A DNA stretch of 64,000 bases from Tetrapyrgos nigripes. Lineage: Eukaryota > Basidiomycota > Agaricomycetes > Agaricales > Campanellaceae. The stretch covers positions 59,363 to 123,362 of the forward strand of contig JAACJM010000243.1 of the NCBI GenBank assembly GCA_013368315.1, read 5' to 3'. Below the pieces are notes generated by a model. It worked only from the letters and a program-made list of their open reading frames with translations. It did not search any database and was not told the DNA's origin. The stretch's first letter is position 1; every line of letters starts with the position of its first letter. Made by a program: the position numbers and the translations under genes. Below, in pieces: positions 11,955 through 22,792 of this stretch.

Positions 11955-12010
11955 AGCCACAAGCAGAAAGTGAGTGTAAAGAACTCATCCTCATTTCATT
12001 CGGCCTCATA
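11955..12010 (+). repeat. Dispersed repeat end (AGTGTAAAGAACTCA), copy C
   Basis: AGCCACAAGCAGAAAGTGAG, then TGTAAAGAACTCATCCTCAT, then TTCATTCGGCCTCATAA. About 60 bp downstream begins the TTATGAGGCC-end repeat at 12066. The two GGCCTCATAA-type ends therefore face each other, as they also do at 20545-20725. Confidence 0.65.
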
Positions 12011-12065
12011 ACTAGGCCAACACTTTCCCTTTTAGGTAACGCATGGCAAAAAAAAATCATTCTCA

Positions 12066-12230
12066 TTATGAGGCCTTTAGGCTGAGTTAACTTAGGTCGA
12101 CCTCAAAAATGTTCCCAGGGGTTCAGTCTCCCACCCCTTTTCATCCGGTCTCTACCTTCCCGACAACCGAAATGTGTCTAGACTCAGTCTGGACTGGGTC
12201 CAATGACCGCTGGTGACGTCGACAACCCAT
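12066..12230 (+). repeat. Dispersed repeat, TTACGAGGCC-end family, copy 2
   Basis: TTATGAGGCCTTTAGGCTGA followed by GTTAACTTAGGTCGACC, CCCACCCCTTTTCATC, CCCGACAACCGAAATG and GTCTGGACTGG. It matches the minus-strand block at 2975-3131 in order and spacing. Confidence 0.6.
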
Positions 12231-12466
12231 GCTAGCGTGTCAAGCGTGTCGACTCGTCTTGCTCGCAGCTCATCATGTTTCTCCCCACCACAAATCCCTC
12301 TAAAAGCAAACCAGATCCAATGGGAAAGTATATATATTGGTCAACAAGGACCTCAACCGCTGGGAACTGTCGCTTTTGAAGAGATACTTAGAAGGAAAGG
12401 CCAAAGAGAAACTGAAACCTTTTTCTATGTATGTCTACATTGCGCCTATATAAGTATACTGACTCA

Positions 12467-12925
12467 CAGTGCTCTCCTTAAGGCCTTATTTAAGGGCGAT
12501 CCCAGGACTTACGCCTTAAATATTTAATAATGGTTATTAACTAGAGCTTATTTAAGGCTTATTTAAGGGCAAATGATTTTTTTTTCTACAAGTCTACTCT
12601 TTATATTCATTCCCAGAACTCTCTAACACTCCGTCATCTAGTACCTCATATCATACTTGATGCACCTGAGACAGTGAGCCCTTGAGTCAGACTTGTTTGA
12701 CTTTTCTCCTTCTTAGATGAACTTCCAGAGTGGTCCCTTGTCACAAGCTGTGGCTTGAGAGAAATAGAGTGTATTGCTGAGGAGTACTGTACTTCAGGCT
12801 TCACAAAAAGTTATGTGGCTATGTAGTAACATATGTATATTAAGGCTTAATTAAGGCTTAGATTCCTCCTGCTCCTCAGTAAAGCCTTAATTATTTTTCA
12901 TTTTAAGCCCTTAGGGAGAACACTG
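12467..12925. mobile_element. Non-autonomous hAT-like element with 8-bp target duplication
   Basis: The left end CAGTGCTCTCCTTAAGG and the reverse complement of the right end, CAGTGTTCTCCCTAAGG, form a terminal inverted repeat with two mismatches in 17 bp. The element (459 bp) is flanked by identical 8-bp copies of CTGACTCA at 12459-12466 and 12926-12933. The 8-bp duplication and short CAGTG terminus are hAT-superfamily features. Subterminal TTATTTAAGG / TTAATTAAGG motifs repeat near both ends. There is no coding capacity, so it would depend on a transposase in trans. Confidence 0.85.
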
Positions 12926-13427
12926 CTGACTCACCTATCTTCACAGGTGCATTCGACTACGCCCATAGTTCTGACGGTACCTTCTCGACTCACATCAGGA
13001 AAACAGTCCATGAATAATGTAGCATTAGCTTCTGGAAATTATTGAGACCGTCTGTAGCATGGGAATTCTTATTGGAATTGTTCACTATTATCAACCTTCA
13101 CATACCAAAGATGATAGTTATCATTTCCAGGGTATAATTGTCACTATTTACATATTTGCGTATTCCACGTTGAAGAAGTGGTACTTCACGTTGTTCTGTC
13201 AAACATGAGCTTTTTCCCCACTTTATGGGTTGAAAGAGGTGGGCAGGGATTCTTCATGTTTTTGCAAGAGCAGAAAGTAAATGTTTCATAGAGTACCTAG
13301 TACCTACTGTATCTCCATAATACTAGTATTTGTATAACTCAGGAAGTAGTGTTGGAATAACTTGCTGAAGAAGTATTGGGAGAGCACACTACAAGGTCTA
13401 CATATCACAAATTATCGTCAAATTATC
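12926..13427. other. Intergenic, nothing recognised
   Basis: AT-rich sequence between the hAT-like element and the 3' end of the Plavaka gene. No open frame of note. A CACTACAAGG at about 13387 could be a CACTA-like end of the Plavaka element, but no matching opposite end was found. Confidence 0.4.
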
Positions 13428-16400
13428 CTAAATTAAATTAAAATATGATGCATCATCTCTGAAACAGCTAACCAAGAATGACTCGCAATTATCCAGAACA
13501 GTCTCACTGCTCCAGGATGAAGGTACAGACCCACCCCATTTGGGAAATAGATGAACGCTCCAAACTATAGTTTCAATGGGTATGACCAGAGACCAGTGGC
13601 TGTCCATCATGGTCTACCTGCTTCTTGACCCTATACAGACCAGAGTGTGCCTCCGGCGAATGTGAAAATCTTGTGAACCATTCAACAAAAGCTAAGTGGT
13701 TGGGAGGCTGATGATTAGGGGGAAATAGAGTATCAAGTTTATCACATGGAAGGGAAAAGATAGCCCAAACGCGGGCAACACACATATCTACTGGAGTCTT
13801 GAGTACAAATACACTTAAGTAAGAATACATTAAAGTACTCGCCTTGCACTGAGCCTCCAGATCCACTATCCCGCACCTTCACTAGTACTGGATCAAAGCG
13901 TGAGGCTTTGACAACCTTGCCTTCCTTGTTTGTTTTGTGTGGATGGGCTGAAATAGAGTCAAGAGTCTTGTTTCCGTACAAGTCTTGATTGAGAAACTTT
14001 ATTTTGTGCCAGATGGGAAGTGCTCAGAATGGAAGAACAATAAATTTGGCGTACTCATCAACTTGGGTGGGGGGATACTCGGGATGATTAAATTGGACAA
14101 TGAAGCGAGACAAGAAAGTCTTAAAATCTTGGGCATGGTAGATGACCTGAAGCTTGGAAATCGAGACCAATTTGACCGTGGGGAAACGTGTCATCTTTTG
14201 AGTGTATGCACATTTCAGATCAGTCAAAGAACGCCGAGCGCCCGGAAAGTCAAATCTGCACCATCGGGTACGACTGACGGCAAATACTGGGAGTAGTTAT
14301 TGATTCTCTATGAGATGTATGCCGCATGATGCATAATCTTTTCACACCTCTCTAACCAATGTGTCATTTGTGAAAACTCGTCCTTGTGGTTAGATGCACG
14401 GTAAGCATTCTTTGCAAAGTCAATGTGCAGGTGTTCAGTGGTCTCGGTGTTGTAGTTGTCGGTGGTGCCATATAATCGGATTGTACGAGTATAGTGAATA
14501 AGAAAGTGGAGCTTCAGAAGGTTAAAATGTTCTCTTGCACCAAGTTCAATGAAGATGTTGCGGTTATTATGAAATGTGGAGAGGGACTTGTCGAGAGCTT
14601 CAGGGACTCCTTGCAATGGATAGGATAGTGTGCGAGATAGAGGAAGTCAAGTAGAGCATGAGTCGCCGTCAGAAGTTGATTTGACTGATGTATACCAAGG
14701 GAAGGGATATCGGTAACAACACCGAGTATAAAGGAGCATATCTGCTTGTGCTCCACTCCACTGACGCGGGATAAGGAGGAAATTCCCTTGTGAAATATCC
14801 GAACACCATGACTGGCTGGAAGGCAACGGACTCGTGCATCAAGCTCGTCTGCTCCGCATATATCAGTCAACCAGGCAATAAGATGTTTCATCACTCCCTG
14901 GTATAGCTGATGAAGGATATCAGGAGTTATTGACCGGAATATATCTGTATAGGGCAAGTCCTCCTAGAAAGGATGTTGGACCGGCTTGATGTTTGCGTCA
15001 AGACAGTTCTGCACCCAAACGTCTATTCCAATTGCAGTCTGCACCACTGTGAGTGCTTCATCCAAGTTGTGACTGTGTTGATATGGACATAGATAGTCTC
15101 CGAGCTGATCTTTTTCGGTAGGACAAGTTGGACAATCTCCATAGTAACATGTTGTTACCAGGCATTGCTCCAGATAATCTCCGATGTAGGCAGCCAAAAT
15201 ATGATGACATCGCCGCTGGACTCCATCACCACTTGCCAAGACAATACCTTCGAGCCCCGCATCTTTCAGAGGTGCAAGAAGATGCGACATGCACACATGG
15301 AATAGATTTGTAACAGCTCGACGGCGCTGTGCTTTGTTGGTAAGATGCTTGAGGCATGACGTAGGTAGATACGCAAGTAGAATCTGTCCTTTGCTGTGAC
15401 AGCTTGTGGTGGATCTCCTTGGGAAGGTTTCCTATGGTAAGATATACAGGATAGGCTGATTTGTTTCGAAATAAAGTAATTTGAGTTTCATTGCTGGATA
15501 TGATTACTGGAATGACAGTTGCACCAGGTTTGTCTTTCTCGAGTGCTTTCTGTCAAATTTTTAGTGATAGTGTTGAGAAATATAGATAGAGCTGTGACCA
15601 TACCTGTGTACTCCACCACCATTGACCTGTATGAAAGTCATGGTATAAACGGATGGTGTGGTCAGCGTCTGCATAATGCTGCTCGGGTACAAAGCACATA
15701 TATTGACAATGCTCAGGATTTCTGTAGAGCGCCTTGATGCAGTCAAGGATGTCTCGCTGATACAGATCAAATGCCTTCCCACCAATGACGACCTCTGAAT
15801 GAGAAAATGCTGGGCGCCAAGATGGAAGATGGTTGTCAATGATAGAATTGAGACCATTACTATTCCAGTAAGACAATCTGAGAGATTCAGAAACCTAGAC
15901 TGCAATTATAGTTAGACAAGTTTTGGTAAGTCAGATCCATAACACTATACTTACACCCTCAATCGACAACAAGTTGGAAAAGGCAGTTGAGCCTGAACCC
16001 CACAGTTTGGCCCATTGGGCAACCTCCCAGTCTATTTGAGATGTAAAGGGTGCCCAAGGATTTGTATCCCCTTCTTCCAACTTTGATTGATATCGAGAAA
16101 ATCCTGTTTTCGAGGTATAAGCTGTTGACATAGATCCAGGCAGCAATGCACCAGCTTCACCACCAAATTCCTCCACATGAATTCCATTTCGATGAGCAGG
16201 TAGAAATTGTGCAGCTCAGGAACATCAACATCCATTTGCTCCTCTGGTGCAACTGCGGCGAATGCCTGCTGTGGTGGCTCCCAGTGCTCCTCCAGCTCAG
16301 GAGCCGGATTTCCATAGTTGACTACATTGTCTTCATCGCTGCCATCATCATCCACAGAACGATTATGAGTGGGGGAGGTAGATTCATCATCAAAGCCAGG

Positions 16401-16694
16401 AAAGTCAGCCATTTCGTAATCTTGGCCGAAAAAATCTCCTTCAAATGTTCTAGGTGATTCTGAGTCTTCGAGATGATCAGGAGTTGGTGATTGGGATGGA
16501 GAAGGTGATTTGGACTGTCTTTGGCAAGGACGTACAAGGCGTGGTCCAAGACGGGACCTATGCAACTGAGCAATCTCCTTCTCCCCAGCCTTTTTACATG
16601 CAGGATCTAGAGTTTTCTGGTGATGCTGAATATGGTCACCGATGCGCTTGAAAACCCTGTTACAGGCTGTACAAGTATGGGAAGTTGTTGTCAT
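13428..16694 (-). pseudogene. Plavaka-type (CACTA-related) transposase, decayed
   Basis: The ATG at 16694 opens MTTTSHTCTACNRVFKRIGD, a zinc-finger-like Cys-x2-Cys ... His-x-x-His start characteristic of Plavaka transposases. Recognisable pieces follow in order on the minus strand. An acidic linker comes first, then WEPPQQAFAAVAPEEQMDVD. Next are VIGGKAFDLYQRDILDCIKA with FHTGQWWW (15876-15600), CYYGDCPTCPTEKDQLGDY (about 15160), DLPYTDIFRSITPDILHQLY with QGVMKHLI (about 14950), HFNLLKLHFLIHY and TETTEHLHIDFAKNAYRASN (14540-14390). The C-terminal VEWFTRF...GLYRV...VIPIETI..SVHLFPKWG...VLDNCESF closes the order. Damage seen: a TAG at about 14960 in a position normally within PF-x-EDLPY, and a frame change near 14628. 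Some other frame changes could be introns. By family knowledge it is a DDE transposase of the CMC group. Element termini were not found. Confidence 0.8.
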
Positions 16695-16889
16695 TATGGG
16701 AGGTATAGAGAGGTAAAGTGAGTTGTAGTGAAGTATCAGAGAAAAAAGGCGATGTTGGAGTTGGACTTGGGGACTTGGAATGGTGCATATGCAAGTGTAA
16801 TAACCAAGAAATTTTCTTCCCTAACACCCATTATACCCATTATTTCTGTGTCTCCTTCTCCCCTCAAATCCCCTACACTCTTCCGCATA
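16695..16889. promoter_or_regulatory. 195-bp intergenic space between divergent start codons
   Basis: The Plavaka start (16694, minus) and the start of the companion gene (16890, plus) are only 195 bp apart. Both genes probably share this region for transcription initiation. No specific operator or TATA motif could be assigned with confidence. Confidence 0.4.
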
Positions 16890-19442
16890 ATGAACAATCC
16901 CTGTGTCACAGGAGCCAAGTCTGCTCGGGTCCAGCAACATATGGACACAGCTGCAAAAGCTGACACTGCTGGCGTAACCACCAGGTCAGCAAAACGTAAC
17001 CATGCCAACACGGGCACCAGCTCTGCTGGAAGAGATAATGGTAAGTCTCTTTTAAGTACTCAAGAGAATAGAATGAACGAATACTGCCCATAGAAAATTC
17101 ATCCAAACCTGCTACAAAGCGCAAGAAGAAAAATGCCCCAAACCAGGAGCCTGCTGTGACTCCGACTCTGACTGCAGGCCCGAAGTCTAAAGCAGCTCCA
17201 GCAAAGCCAAAAGCGAACACACCTGACAATACCAGGAAATCATCCACTAAAAAGGTGGTACAGGCTCCAAGTCATCGAAGTGAGTCTCAAAGTGCTAATT
17301 ACTAAGTATCTGATCACTTACATTGGTTGTTTCATGTAGGAGGAGGTGCACCCGTCATCCAAGAGAATTCTGACAATGAGTCCGAGCATGGTGTGTACCT
17401 GGAAAATTTTTCATGAAGCATGTACTCACTTTATTTTGATTCAGAGATTACTCAGAACTCCTCTAGACAGTCAAATCTTCAATCTGTAATCAAAGATGAC
17501 AAGGAAGAATCAGACGAAGAGGAAGATGACGAGATTGAAATGGCAGATGAGTGCAAACAAGATCTTGATGCCAGCACTCTCTTCCACAATGAGGTGAGCC
17601 AAACATCCATATAATAGAGATGATAGTGTTTGATGTTTTGGGCCCTCGTCGTTAGATTGTTGTATTTGTGAGTGCTGCTGGCCGTGGTCAGAGCTCAAGG
17701 AGTTATAATGTTGACTGATGCGTGAACCACTTTCCTTTTCCAGGTGTATTACTGAGTCATTACATCATATCTGCTTCTTAGCTGACTGTGAGGATGACCT
17801 TGGGCTCATTGATGATGCAGTCTCTCTTCCACCCACCTCTGACGGAGAAGGATTTACATCAGGACTTACTGATGCAGATTTAGTGTCTGATGATGAGCCA
17901 GATGAACCAAGAGTGGTCACGAAACCGGTGCTAGTGTGTACTACAATTCATGTGGATAACAACGTGCACTAATCCTCTACGCCAGAAACGTACTACAAAA
18001 AAAGCCGAGAAGCTTGCCCAAGAGGTATGTGACTGTTCTCTACACTTGCCTGACACTAACAGTATACTGTATCTGCTAGCTTCCAGTTGTAAACCCCTCC
18101 ATCAATTCTAATTCCTCGTCTCAGACTGCTTCACCACCTGACGAACCTATTCCATGGAAACCACACACCAACATTACCCTCAAGCCACACGGACCCAATG
18201 CTCGTACCTTCAAGATAGGAACCACTGGCCAGTCGAAGGAGATCAAAGACACTATCGACAAGGCTTGGCGTTCCGGCATCATCCTTATGGTGACTGAGAA
18301 GGAGTATTGTGGTCTGGATGTAGATGAGCTCAATTGTCTCTCACTTGCCTGCCTAATACACAGTGCCGAGGGGCTAAAACTTGGAGGACTGTTTGACGTG
18401 GCTCACCATTTGGAGGATGACGACCACGACAAGTATGTCAGCCCAATGTACTCTTGTGTGCGTCATCAGTATTCGTTCATCATGACTTCTTATACAATTG
18501 TATCACAACAGGTGTCCCAACGCATCGGAATAGAACGTACAAAGCTCAAGACGGGTTATGCGGCAACTATCTTGACAGTGCTCGATATCGATAACTCTCC
18601 AGAAGGTGTTGAGCTTTCCCGGACTCTTGTACAGGAAACGGACTACATCTATCCAATTAAAGATGTACGTCGTCTTTTTTCATGATGATACACTTACTAA
18701 CAAAGGTAATCTTCCTTCTGTAGGACTCATACAACTACCAACAGCCTTTCGCCCATCCCGCAGCGGTTTTCTTCAGCAACACGAAGTGGTCCCAAACGAT
18801 CAAGGCGGTCAAGGCAGAAATCTTTCGGTCCTCAATGCCCGGTAAGCCTCTGGAGCTCGAGGTCCCAAAGGCTATGGCTGCTGTCGCTGGATGTGTGCTA
18901 TGATTTTAGACATTATCAAATGTTGTTTTTTTAATGACACTTTCAATTCACTTTCAAAATTCAGATTCACACTATCCTGAAAGACCATGCTGAGTCTCAG
19001 GGTGAACAGGACTTTCCACCAGTCAACATCAAGGATAAATGGTTAACATTCATGGAAATACTTGAGATGGCCGAGAACACAAATAAGCAGAAGTATCACA
19101 AGCTCATGCATGAGCTATACCTAAGGGCGTCGTTAGTATTGTCTGTGTTTTCTTCATTCTACTCAAGTTGAATATCCCTCCCCTTGCAACAGGTCTACAC
19201 TTGCACCCACTGTAGATGGACTTTCGCGGGCCCAGGCTGTCAAGAAGATTGACTGGTCTCGTTTCGCTGCTGAGGAATCAGATGGTGATGATGCCAAGCA
19301 TTCTCGACAAGCAGGTACTGGAGCTCCCGGAAGTGGGTCCGATGGTACTCCAGTCGCAAAAGTGAGTGCTTCAGGAGGGTTGGGAGCGATGAACACGTCT
19401 TCGAGTGAGAAAGATTCTTCTGCTACTAATGTTTCTGTTTGA
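16890..19442 (+). CDS. Multi-exon gene divergent from Plavaka; possible transposon second ORF
   Basis: The ATG at 16890 opens MNNPCVTGAKSARVQQHMDT. About eight to ten short-intron exons can be followed to a TGA at 19440-19442. The first part is a basic, Lys/Ala/Pro-rich disordered region (RSAKRN, KRKKKN, KPKANT). Acidic stretches follow (KEESDEEEDDEIEMAD; DDEPDEPRVV). A more globular part begins near 18130 with WKPHTNITLKPHGPNARTFK, IKDTIDKAWRSGI and LSLACLIHSAEGLKLGGLFD. It continues through TGYAATILTVLDIDNSPEGV, QQPFAHPAAVFFSN and DKWLTFMEILEMAENTNKQK to a Ser/Gly-rich tail. I do not recognise a named domain. Its divergent position against Plavaka suggests an accessory (DNA-binding?) protein of the same element. 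Exact exon joins, especially at 17590-17770, are uncertain. Confidence 0.55.
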
Positions 19443-20280
19443 GTCACGTACACTATGATTTACTGTCGTCAGACCAATATCAAGTCTACTATACATTAAT
19501 ATACAATAATACGTGGTATTTCCTATTATATGTGCTTCATAAGTGACAGCTAAAGCACTGAAATCTCAGCTAGGAGGCTTGCAACTGGCACTAATCATCA
19601 GCTATCGTAGCAGAAAGATTGAAGAAAGATTGAAACTTGTCAATAATATCAATAAGTCTCAGGGGGGGCCCCTTAATTTTGGACAATCTTGATAAGTATT
19701 GGCAAAGCCGATAATCTGGTGAGTCTTCAAATCTTATTGACTATTTCTCAACTATTATTATCTATTATTCGTGGACCATTTTCCTGATGCACCATGGCAA
19801 CCTTGCAACCCTCCGCTGCCTGCGCATCGTTGCACGCATGCTCGACCCCACCAACACCCGTTCCCTCTCTACTAGGCATCTGGCACCCCTCTCCCACTCT
19901 CATTGCTCCTCTCGGTCTCCAAAGTATCTTTGTTCAAGACGGCTCACTCGCCCCAACGTGTTCTGGTCTTCACCTAAGTCAGGCGTTGCCGTTGGTGCTG
20001 ACATTGATTTCTCATGCCTTTATGTGATGGGTGACTTGGTGGTTAGATTGGGCTTTGCGCTCTTCACTGCGTAATTGTTGTGTCGACATGAAGCTAGAGT
20101 TGAGTTGGATTTAGCCGTTGCGTTGGGTGTCTGGCAGCGCGTTGATGATCTTTGGATGTCAGTTTCGATTTTTTCCTCCTTAGCACATAGATACTTAAGC
20201 TTATTTCACTCATACTACTTTGTAAGTAACTGCTATGTAGTCAATACAAGAGTGAAATTTTGGTATGATCTTGTTGAGGA

Positions 20281-20325
20281 GGGCCTCATACCTTGCCATG
20301 CGAAGCAGTGGCACCTTTCCCCAGT
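20281..20325 (+). repeat. TTGCCATGCGAAGCAGTGGC repeat, copy 1
   Basis: GGGCCTCATACC precedes TTGCCATGCGAAGCAGTGGC and ACCTTTCCCCAGT. The same block follows GGGCCTCGTAA at 20971-21015. A third, inverted copy lies at 24912-24943. It shares the GGGCCTC(G/A)TA end with the other dispersed repeats. Confidence 0.65.
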
Positions 20326-20544
20326 TGTTTTCCGGAACAACTGTAATTGAGACAGGCAGGAACAGAGGGTAGAGTACATAGCGTTGACCTGACCGAGAAA
20401 AATTGAGAATGATTACTGTAATGGTGGCATTTAGACGAAAAGGGCATTGCCGCAAACAACGTATATTTGCAATAATATGTAGCGGTCAGGGGCCAAGGCG
20501 AAAACCGGAGGCAAAGGACCAGGAAAAATCGGGAACAATTTGTA

Positions 20545-20600
20545 TAGCCACAAGCGGAAAACGGGTGTAAAGAACTCAGCCTCATTCTTCGGCCTCGTAA
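20545..20600 (+). repeat. Dispersed repeat end (AGTGTAAAGAACTCA), copy D
   Basis: AGCCACAAGCGGAAAACGGG, then TGTAAAGAACTCAGCCTCAT, then TCTTCGGCCTCGTAA. A facing TTACGAGGCC end starts at 20651. Confidence 0.65.
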
Positions 20601-20650
20601 AGAAGGGTTTCCTCGCCGCTAGCTCACTCCTATAGACACAAAGATGGGTG

Positions 20651-20725
20651 GTTACGAGGCCCTTTAGGCCGAGTTAACTTATGTCGACCCCTCAATTGAG
20701 TAGCAAAGGTTCTCACGGGTTCTAA
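20651..20725 (+). repeat. Dispersed repeat, TTACGAGGCC-end family, copy 3
   Basis: GTTACGAGGCCCTTTAGGCC followed by GAGTTAACTTATGTCGACC, then a diverged continuation. It is shorter than copies 1 and 2. Confidence 0.55.
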
Positions 20726-20970
20726 CTTTCACACGCCACCACAGCGCTCCGAAGTACCCGAACTGATGCTCAATACGTCATAGCTCATTTCTGCCCACCA
20801 ACCACGACGAGCTTCAGGCGTATTTACCTTCCCTCAGCAGCCGTCGCAAGTCCAACTGCCGCTCTCTGAGCCACTATGGGCTCCTCCACCCAATGTTCAA
20901 GGTGTCATTACAGAAGATATTAAGCTCTATCTAATTTTTTTAGTCAATTTTACAGTATTACTTATACAAT

Positions 20971-21015
20971 GGGCCTCGTAATTTGCCATGCGAAGCAGTG
21001 GCACCTTTCCCCAGT
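20971..21015 (+). repeat. TTGCCATGCGAAGCAGTGGC repeat, copy 2
   Basis: GGGCCTCGTAAT followed by TTGCCATGCGAAGCAGTGGC and ACCTTTCCCCAGT, in direct orientation to the copy at 20281. Confidence 0.65.
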
Positions 21016-21490
21016 ATGGAAAGCTATTGAACTAAGCTTCATAACGAAGTACAACTAGAGGGTACCAGCCCAGAGACAAGGGGTCCGAGTCATTATAACG
21101 ACCTTATTCCCAATTACTGTGGGAAAGAACTCATTATAATCGGCTAAAATGATTTTTCCGATACAGTGGGTCAAAAAATTGTCCACATGTTTCGCATTTT
21201 TGGAAAGATTGCCAATTTAAGCAATACTGAGTAGAGATATTGAAATGTGGTCAGTGATGGGCAGAACGCCCTTGATAAGAGCTACAATAATCTGTTTTAT
21301 TTGTCCTATTTGGCTCAAAACTCATGGAGATATGATTGATTTAAAATGGTATGTCATTTGGACAATTTTTTGAGTTGCCACTTCAAAATCAGTATTGTAA
21401 CTATGTGATGTCTCATAGATGACATCATAAGTGGAGTTGTACAATGATGCAATGGCTACATCATAATGATATCATAGCTGCCAGCTGGAC

Positions 21491-21498
21491 CATATATA
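21491..21498 (+). promoter_or_regulatory. TATA box of the Tc1 transposase gene
   Basis: TATATAAG lies 43 bp upstream of the ATG at 21534 and downstream of an earlier in-frame ATG at 21444. Its position implies transcription starts after 21444 and decides in favour of the 21534 start. Confidence 0.6.
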
Positions 21499-21533
21499 AG
21501 GGCATCCAGTTGTTCTATAGCCCTCATCAAATC

Positions 21534-22550
21534 ATGAGACCCATCACATCCACCCAGAAAGACAATATCCTCTCTCTCCTCCAAACTTCTGCTTCATCCA
21601 GGGAAATCTCTGCTAAAACTGGGGTATCCAAGTCAAAGATTGCTTCTCTGGCCAAAGAGATGTATCCTGACAAGGAGAACCATCAAGCAGGGCGTCCTAG
21701 AAAGCTGTCTACCACTGATGAACGTGCTGCTATCCAACAAATCAACACTGGCAAAGCTGAAAATGCTACAGAAGTGGCCAGAAACATCAATCCCCTCCTT
21801 GACCAACCTGCCTCCACCCAAACCATTCGAAATTCCCTTCTCAGGCATGATGTGGACACATCTAAAACGAAGAAGAAGCCCAAACTCACTGCAGCTCACA
21901 GGAAGGCTCGTTTAAACTTTGCACAGAAGTACAGAAACTGGACTGTGGATGACTGGAAAAGGGTTATTTGGTCAGATGAGACTAAAATCAATCGATATGG
22001 GTCAGATGGACAGCAGTATGTGTGGGGGAGGAAGGGTGAATCCTTGGGAGAGAGAAATGTGGTGGAAACAGTCAAATTTGGAGGAGGAAATATCATGGTG
22101 TGGGGATGTATGGGGTGGGAAGGAGTTGGAAACATGGCAGAGGTGGAGGGCAGGATGAATGCAGAGCAGTATGTGGACATTTTGGAGAACAACCTTCTGG
22201 AGAGCATGGATATTTTGGGTGTTGATCCAGAGGTGGCCATTTTTCAGCAAGACAATGATCCTAAACACAAGTCAAAACTGGCCACCAAGTGGTTTGAAGA
22301 CAACAACATCCATTGCATGAGCTGGCCTGCTCAATCTCCTGACCTGAACCCCATTGAACACCTCTGGACAACCCTCAAACACAAGCTCAATGGATATGAC
22401 ACAGCACCCTCTGGAGTTTGGGAAATATGGGACAGAGCAGCTGAAAAGTGGGATGAAATCACAGAAGAAGATTGTCAGAAATTGATCAGGAGCATGCCTA
22501 GAAGGATTGAGGCTGTGTTGAAGGCCAAAGGAGGGCATACCAAGTACTGA
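21534..22550 (+). CDS. Tc1/mariner-family DDE transposase (DD34E), intact
   Basis: From the ATG at 21534 (MRPITSTQKDNILSLLQTSA) the frame runs 338 codons to TGA without interruption, the usual Tc1 length. The open frame extends back to 21444, but the TATA box argues for the later start. N-terminal helix-turn-helix DNA-binding regions include SSREISAKTGVSKSKIASLA and the GRPRKLS hook between the paired subdomains. The catalytic domain has VIWSDETKIN (first Asp), FQQDNDPKHKSK (second Asp) and SPDLNPIEHLW (Glu), with 34 residues between the second and third residues. By family knowledge it binds the terminal repeats and does cut-and-paste transposition at TA. All catalytic residues are present, so the copy may still be active or recently active. 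Confidence 0.93.
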   Translation: MRPITSTQKDNILSLLQTSASSREISAKTGVSKSKIASLAKEMYPDKENHQAGRPRKLSTTDERAAIQQINTGKAENATEVARNINPLLDQPASTQTIRNSLLRHDVDTSKTKKKPKLTAAHRKARLNFAQKYRNWTVDDWKRVIWSDETKINRYGSDGQQYVWGRKGESLGERNVVETVKFGGGNIMVWGCMGWEGVGNMAEVEGRMNAEQYVDILENNLLESMDILGVDPEVAIFQQDNDPKHKSKLATKWFEDNNIHCMSWPAQSPDLNPIEHLWTTLKHKLNGYDTAPSGVWEIWDRAAEKWDEITEEDCQKLIRSMPRRIEAVLKAKGGHTKY

Positions 22551-22792
22551 GCTAGCACTTTCTGTATTTTCACTTGCATGTCAAAAAATTGTCCAAATGA
22601 CATACCATTTTAAATCAGTCATATCTCCATGAGTTTTAAGCCAAATAAGACAAAACAGACAGAATATTGTAGCGTTTATCAAGGGCTTTCTGCCCATCAC
22701 TGACCACATTTTAATATCTCTACTCAGTATTGCTTAAATTGGCAATCTTTCCAAAAATGCGAAACATGTGGACAATTTTTTGACCCACTGTA

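Larger units (their letters stand above)
9189..12466. other. Repeat-rich intergenic region without a supported gene
   Basis: Contains dispersed-repeat ends at 9438-9493 and 11955-12010, and the second AAAGGGGTGTGGGCCA repeat at 10360-10440. It also holds a perfect 13-bp inverted repeat at 10084-10130 and a pair of AGGTAGGTAGGTTCC blocks (10471 and 10743) that precede CACTAAATTTTTT-like poly-T tracts. A purine-rich low-complexity tract lies at 11110-11170. Open frames on the minus strand at 11048-11960 are low complexity or without recognisable motifs. Confidence 0.5.
19443..21163. other. Repeat-rich spacer between Plavaka region and Tc1 element
   Basis: No supported gene. Two overlapping frames at 19787-20074 have no recognisable motif. 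Repeats present: TTGCCATGCGAAGCAGTGGC blocks at 20281-20325 and 20971-21015, the AGTGTAAAGAACTCA end at 20545-20600, and a TTACGAGGCC end at 20651-20725. Confidence 0.5.
21164..22790 (+). mobile_element. Tc1/mariner element, apparently complete
   Basis: The element begins CAGTGGGTCAAAAAATTGTC and ends with the reverse complement. It is flanked by TA at 21162-21163 and 22791-22792, the Tc1/mariner target dinucleotide. The terminal inverted repeats are about 209 bp and nearly identical, with roughly a dozen differences. Within each repeat the outer TCAAAAAATTGTCC motif reappears at the inner end in opposite orientation (GGACAATTTTTTGA). The arms are thus bounded by inverted copies of the same putative binding site. 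Total length is 1,627 bp with one transposase gene. Confidence 0.92.

Noticed and set aside
11048..11960. Minus-strand frames with hydrophobic stretches, resembling a membrane protein
   Set aside because: The hydrophobic part comes from an A/G-rich low-complexity tract read backwards. Neighbouring frames conflict and no conserved motif is present.
13380..13400. CACTACAAGG as the terminus of the Plavaka element
   Set aside because: No inverted partner was found to the right of 19442 and no flanking target duplication is visible.
19787..20074. Two overlapping plus-strand frames (95 and 77 codons)
   Set aside because: They compete for the same DNA, have no recognised motif and no intron pattern, and sit between repeats.
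11836..20585. Shared peptide start MR-x-SSLH-x-x-SACGYTNCSRFF on the minus strand at 11.9 and 20.5 kb
   Set aside because: It is the reverse reading of the dispersed AGTGTAAAGAACTCA repeat. Other copies (3.9, 9.4 and 63.7 kb) do not preserve the frame, so it is not a protein family.
21883..22540. Minus-strand ORFs opposite the Tc1 transposase
   Set aside because: Antisense shadows of the conserved transposase frame.
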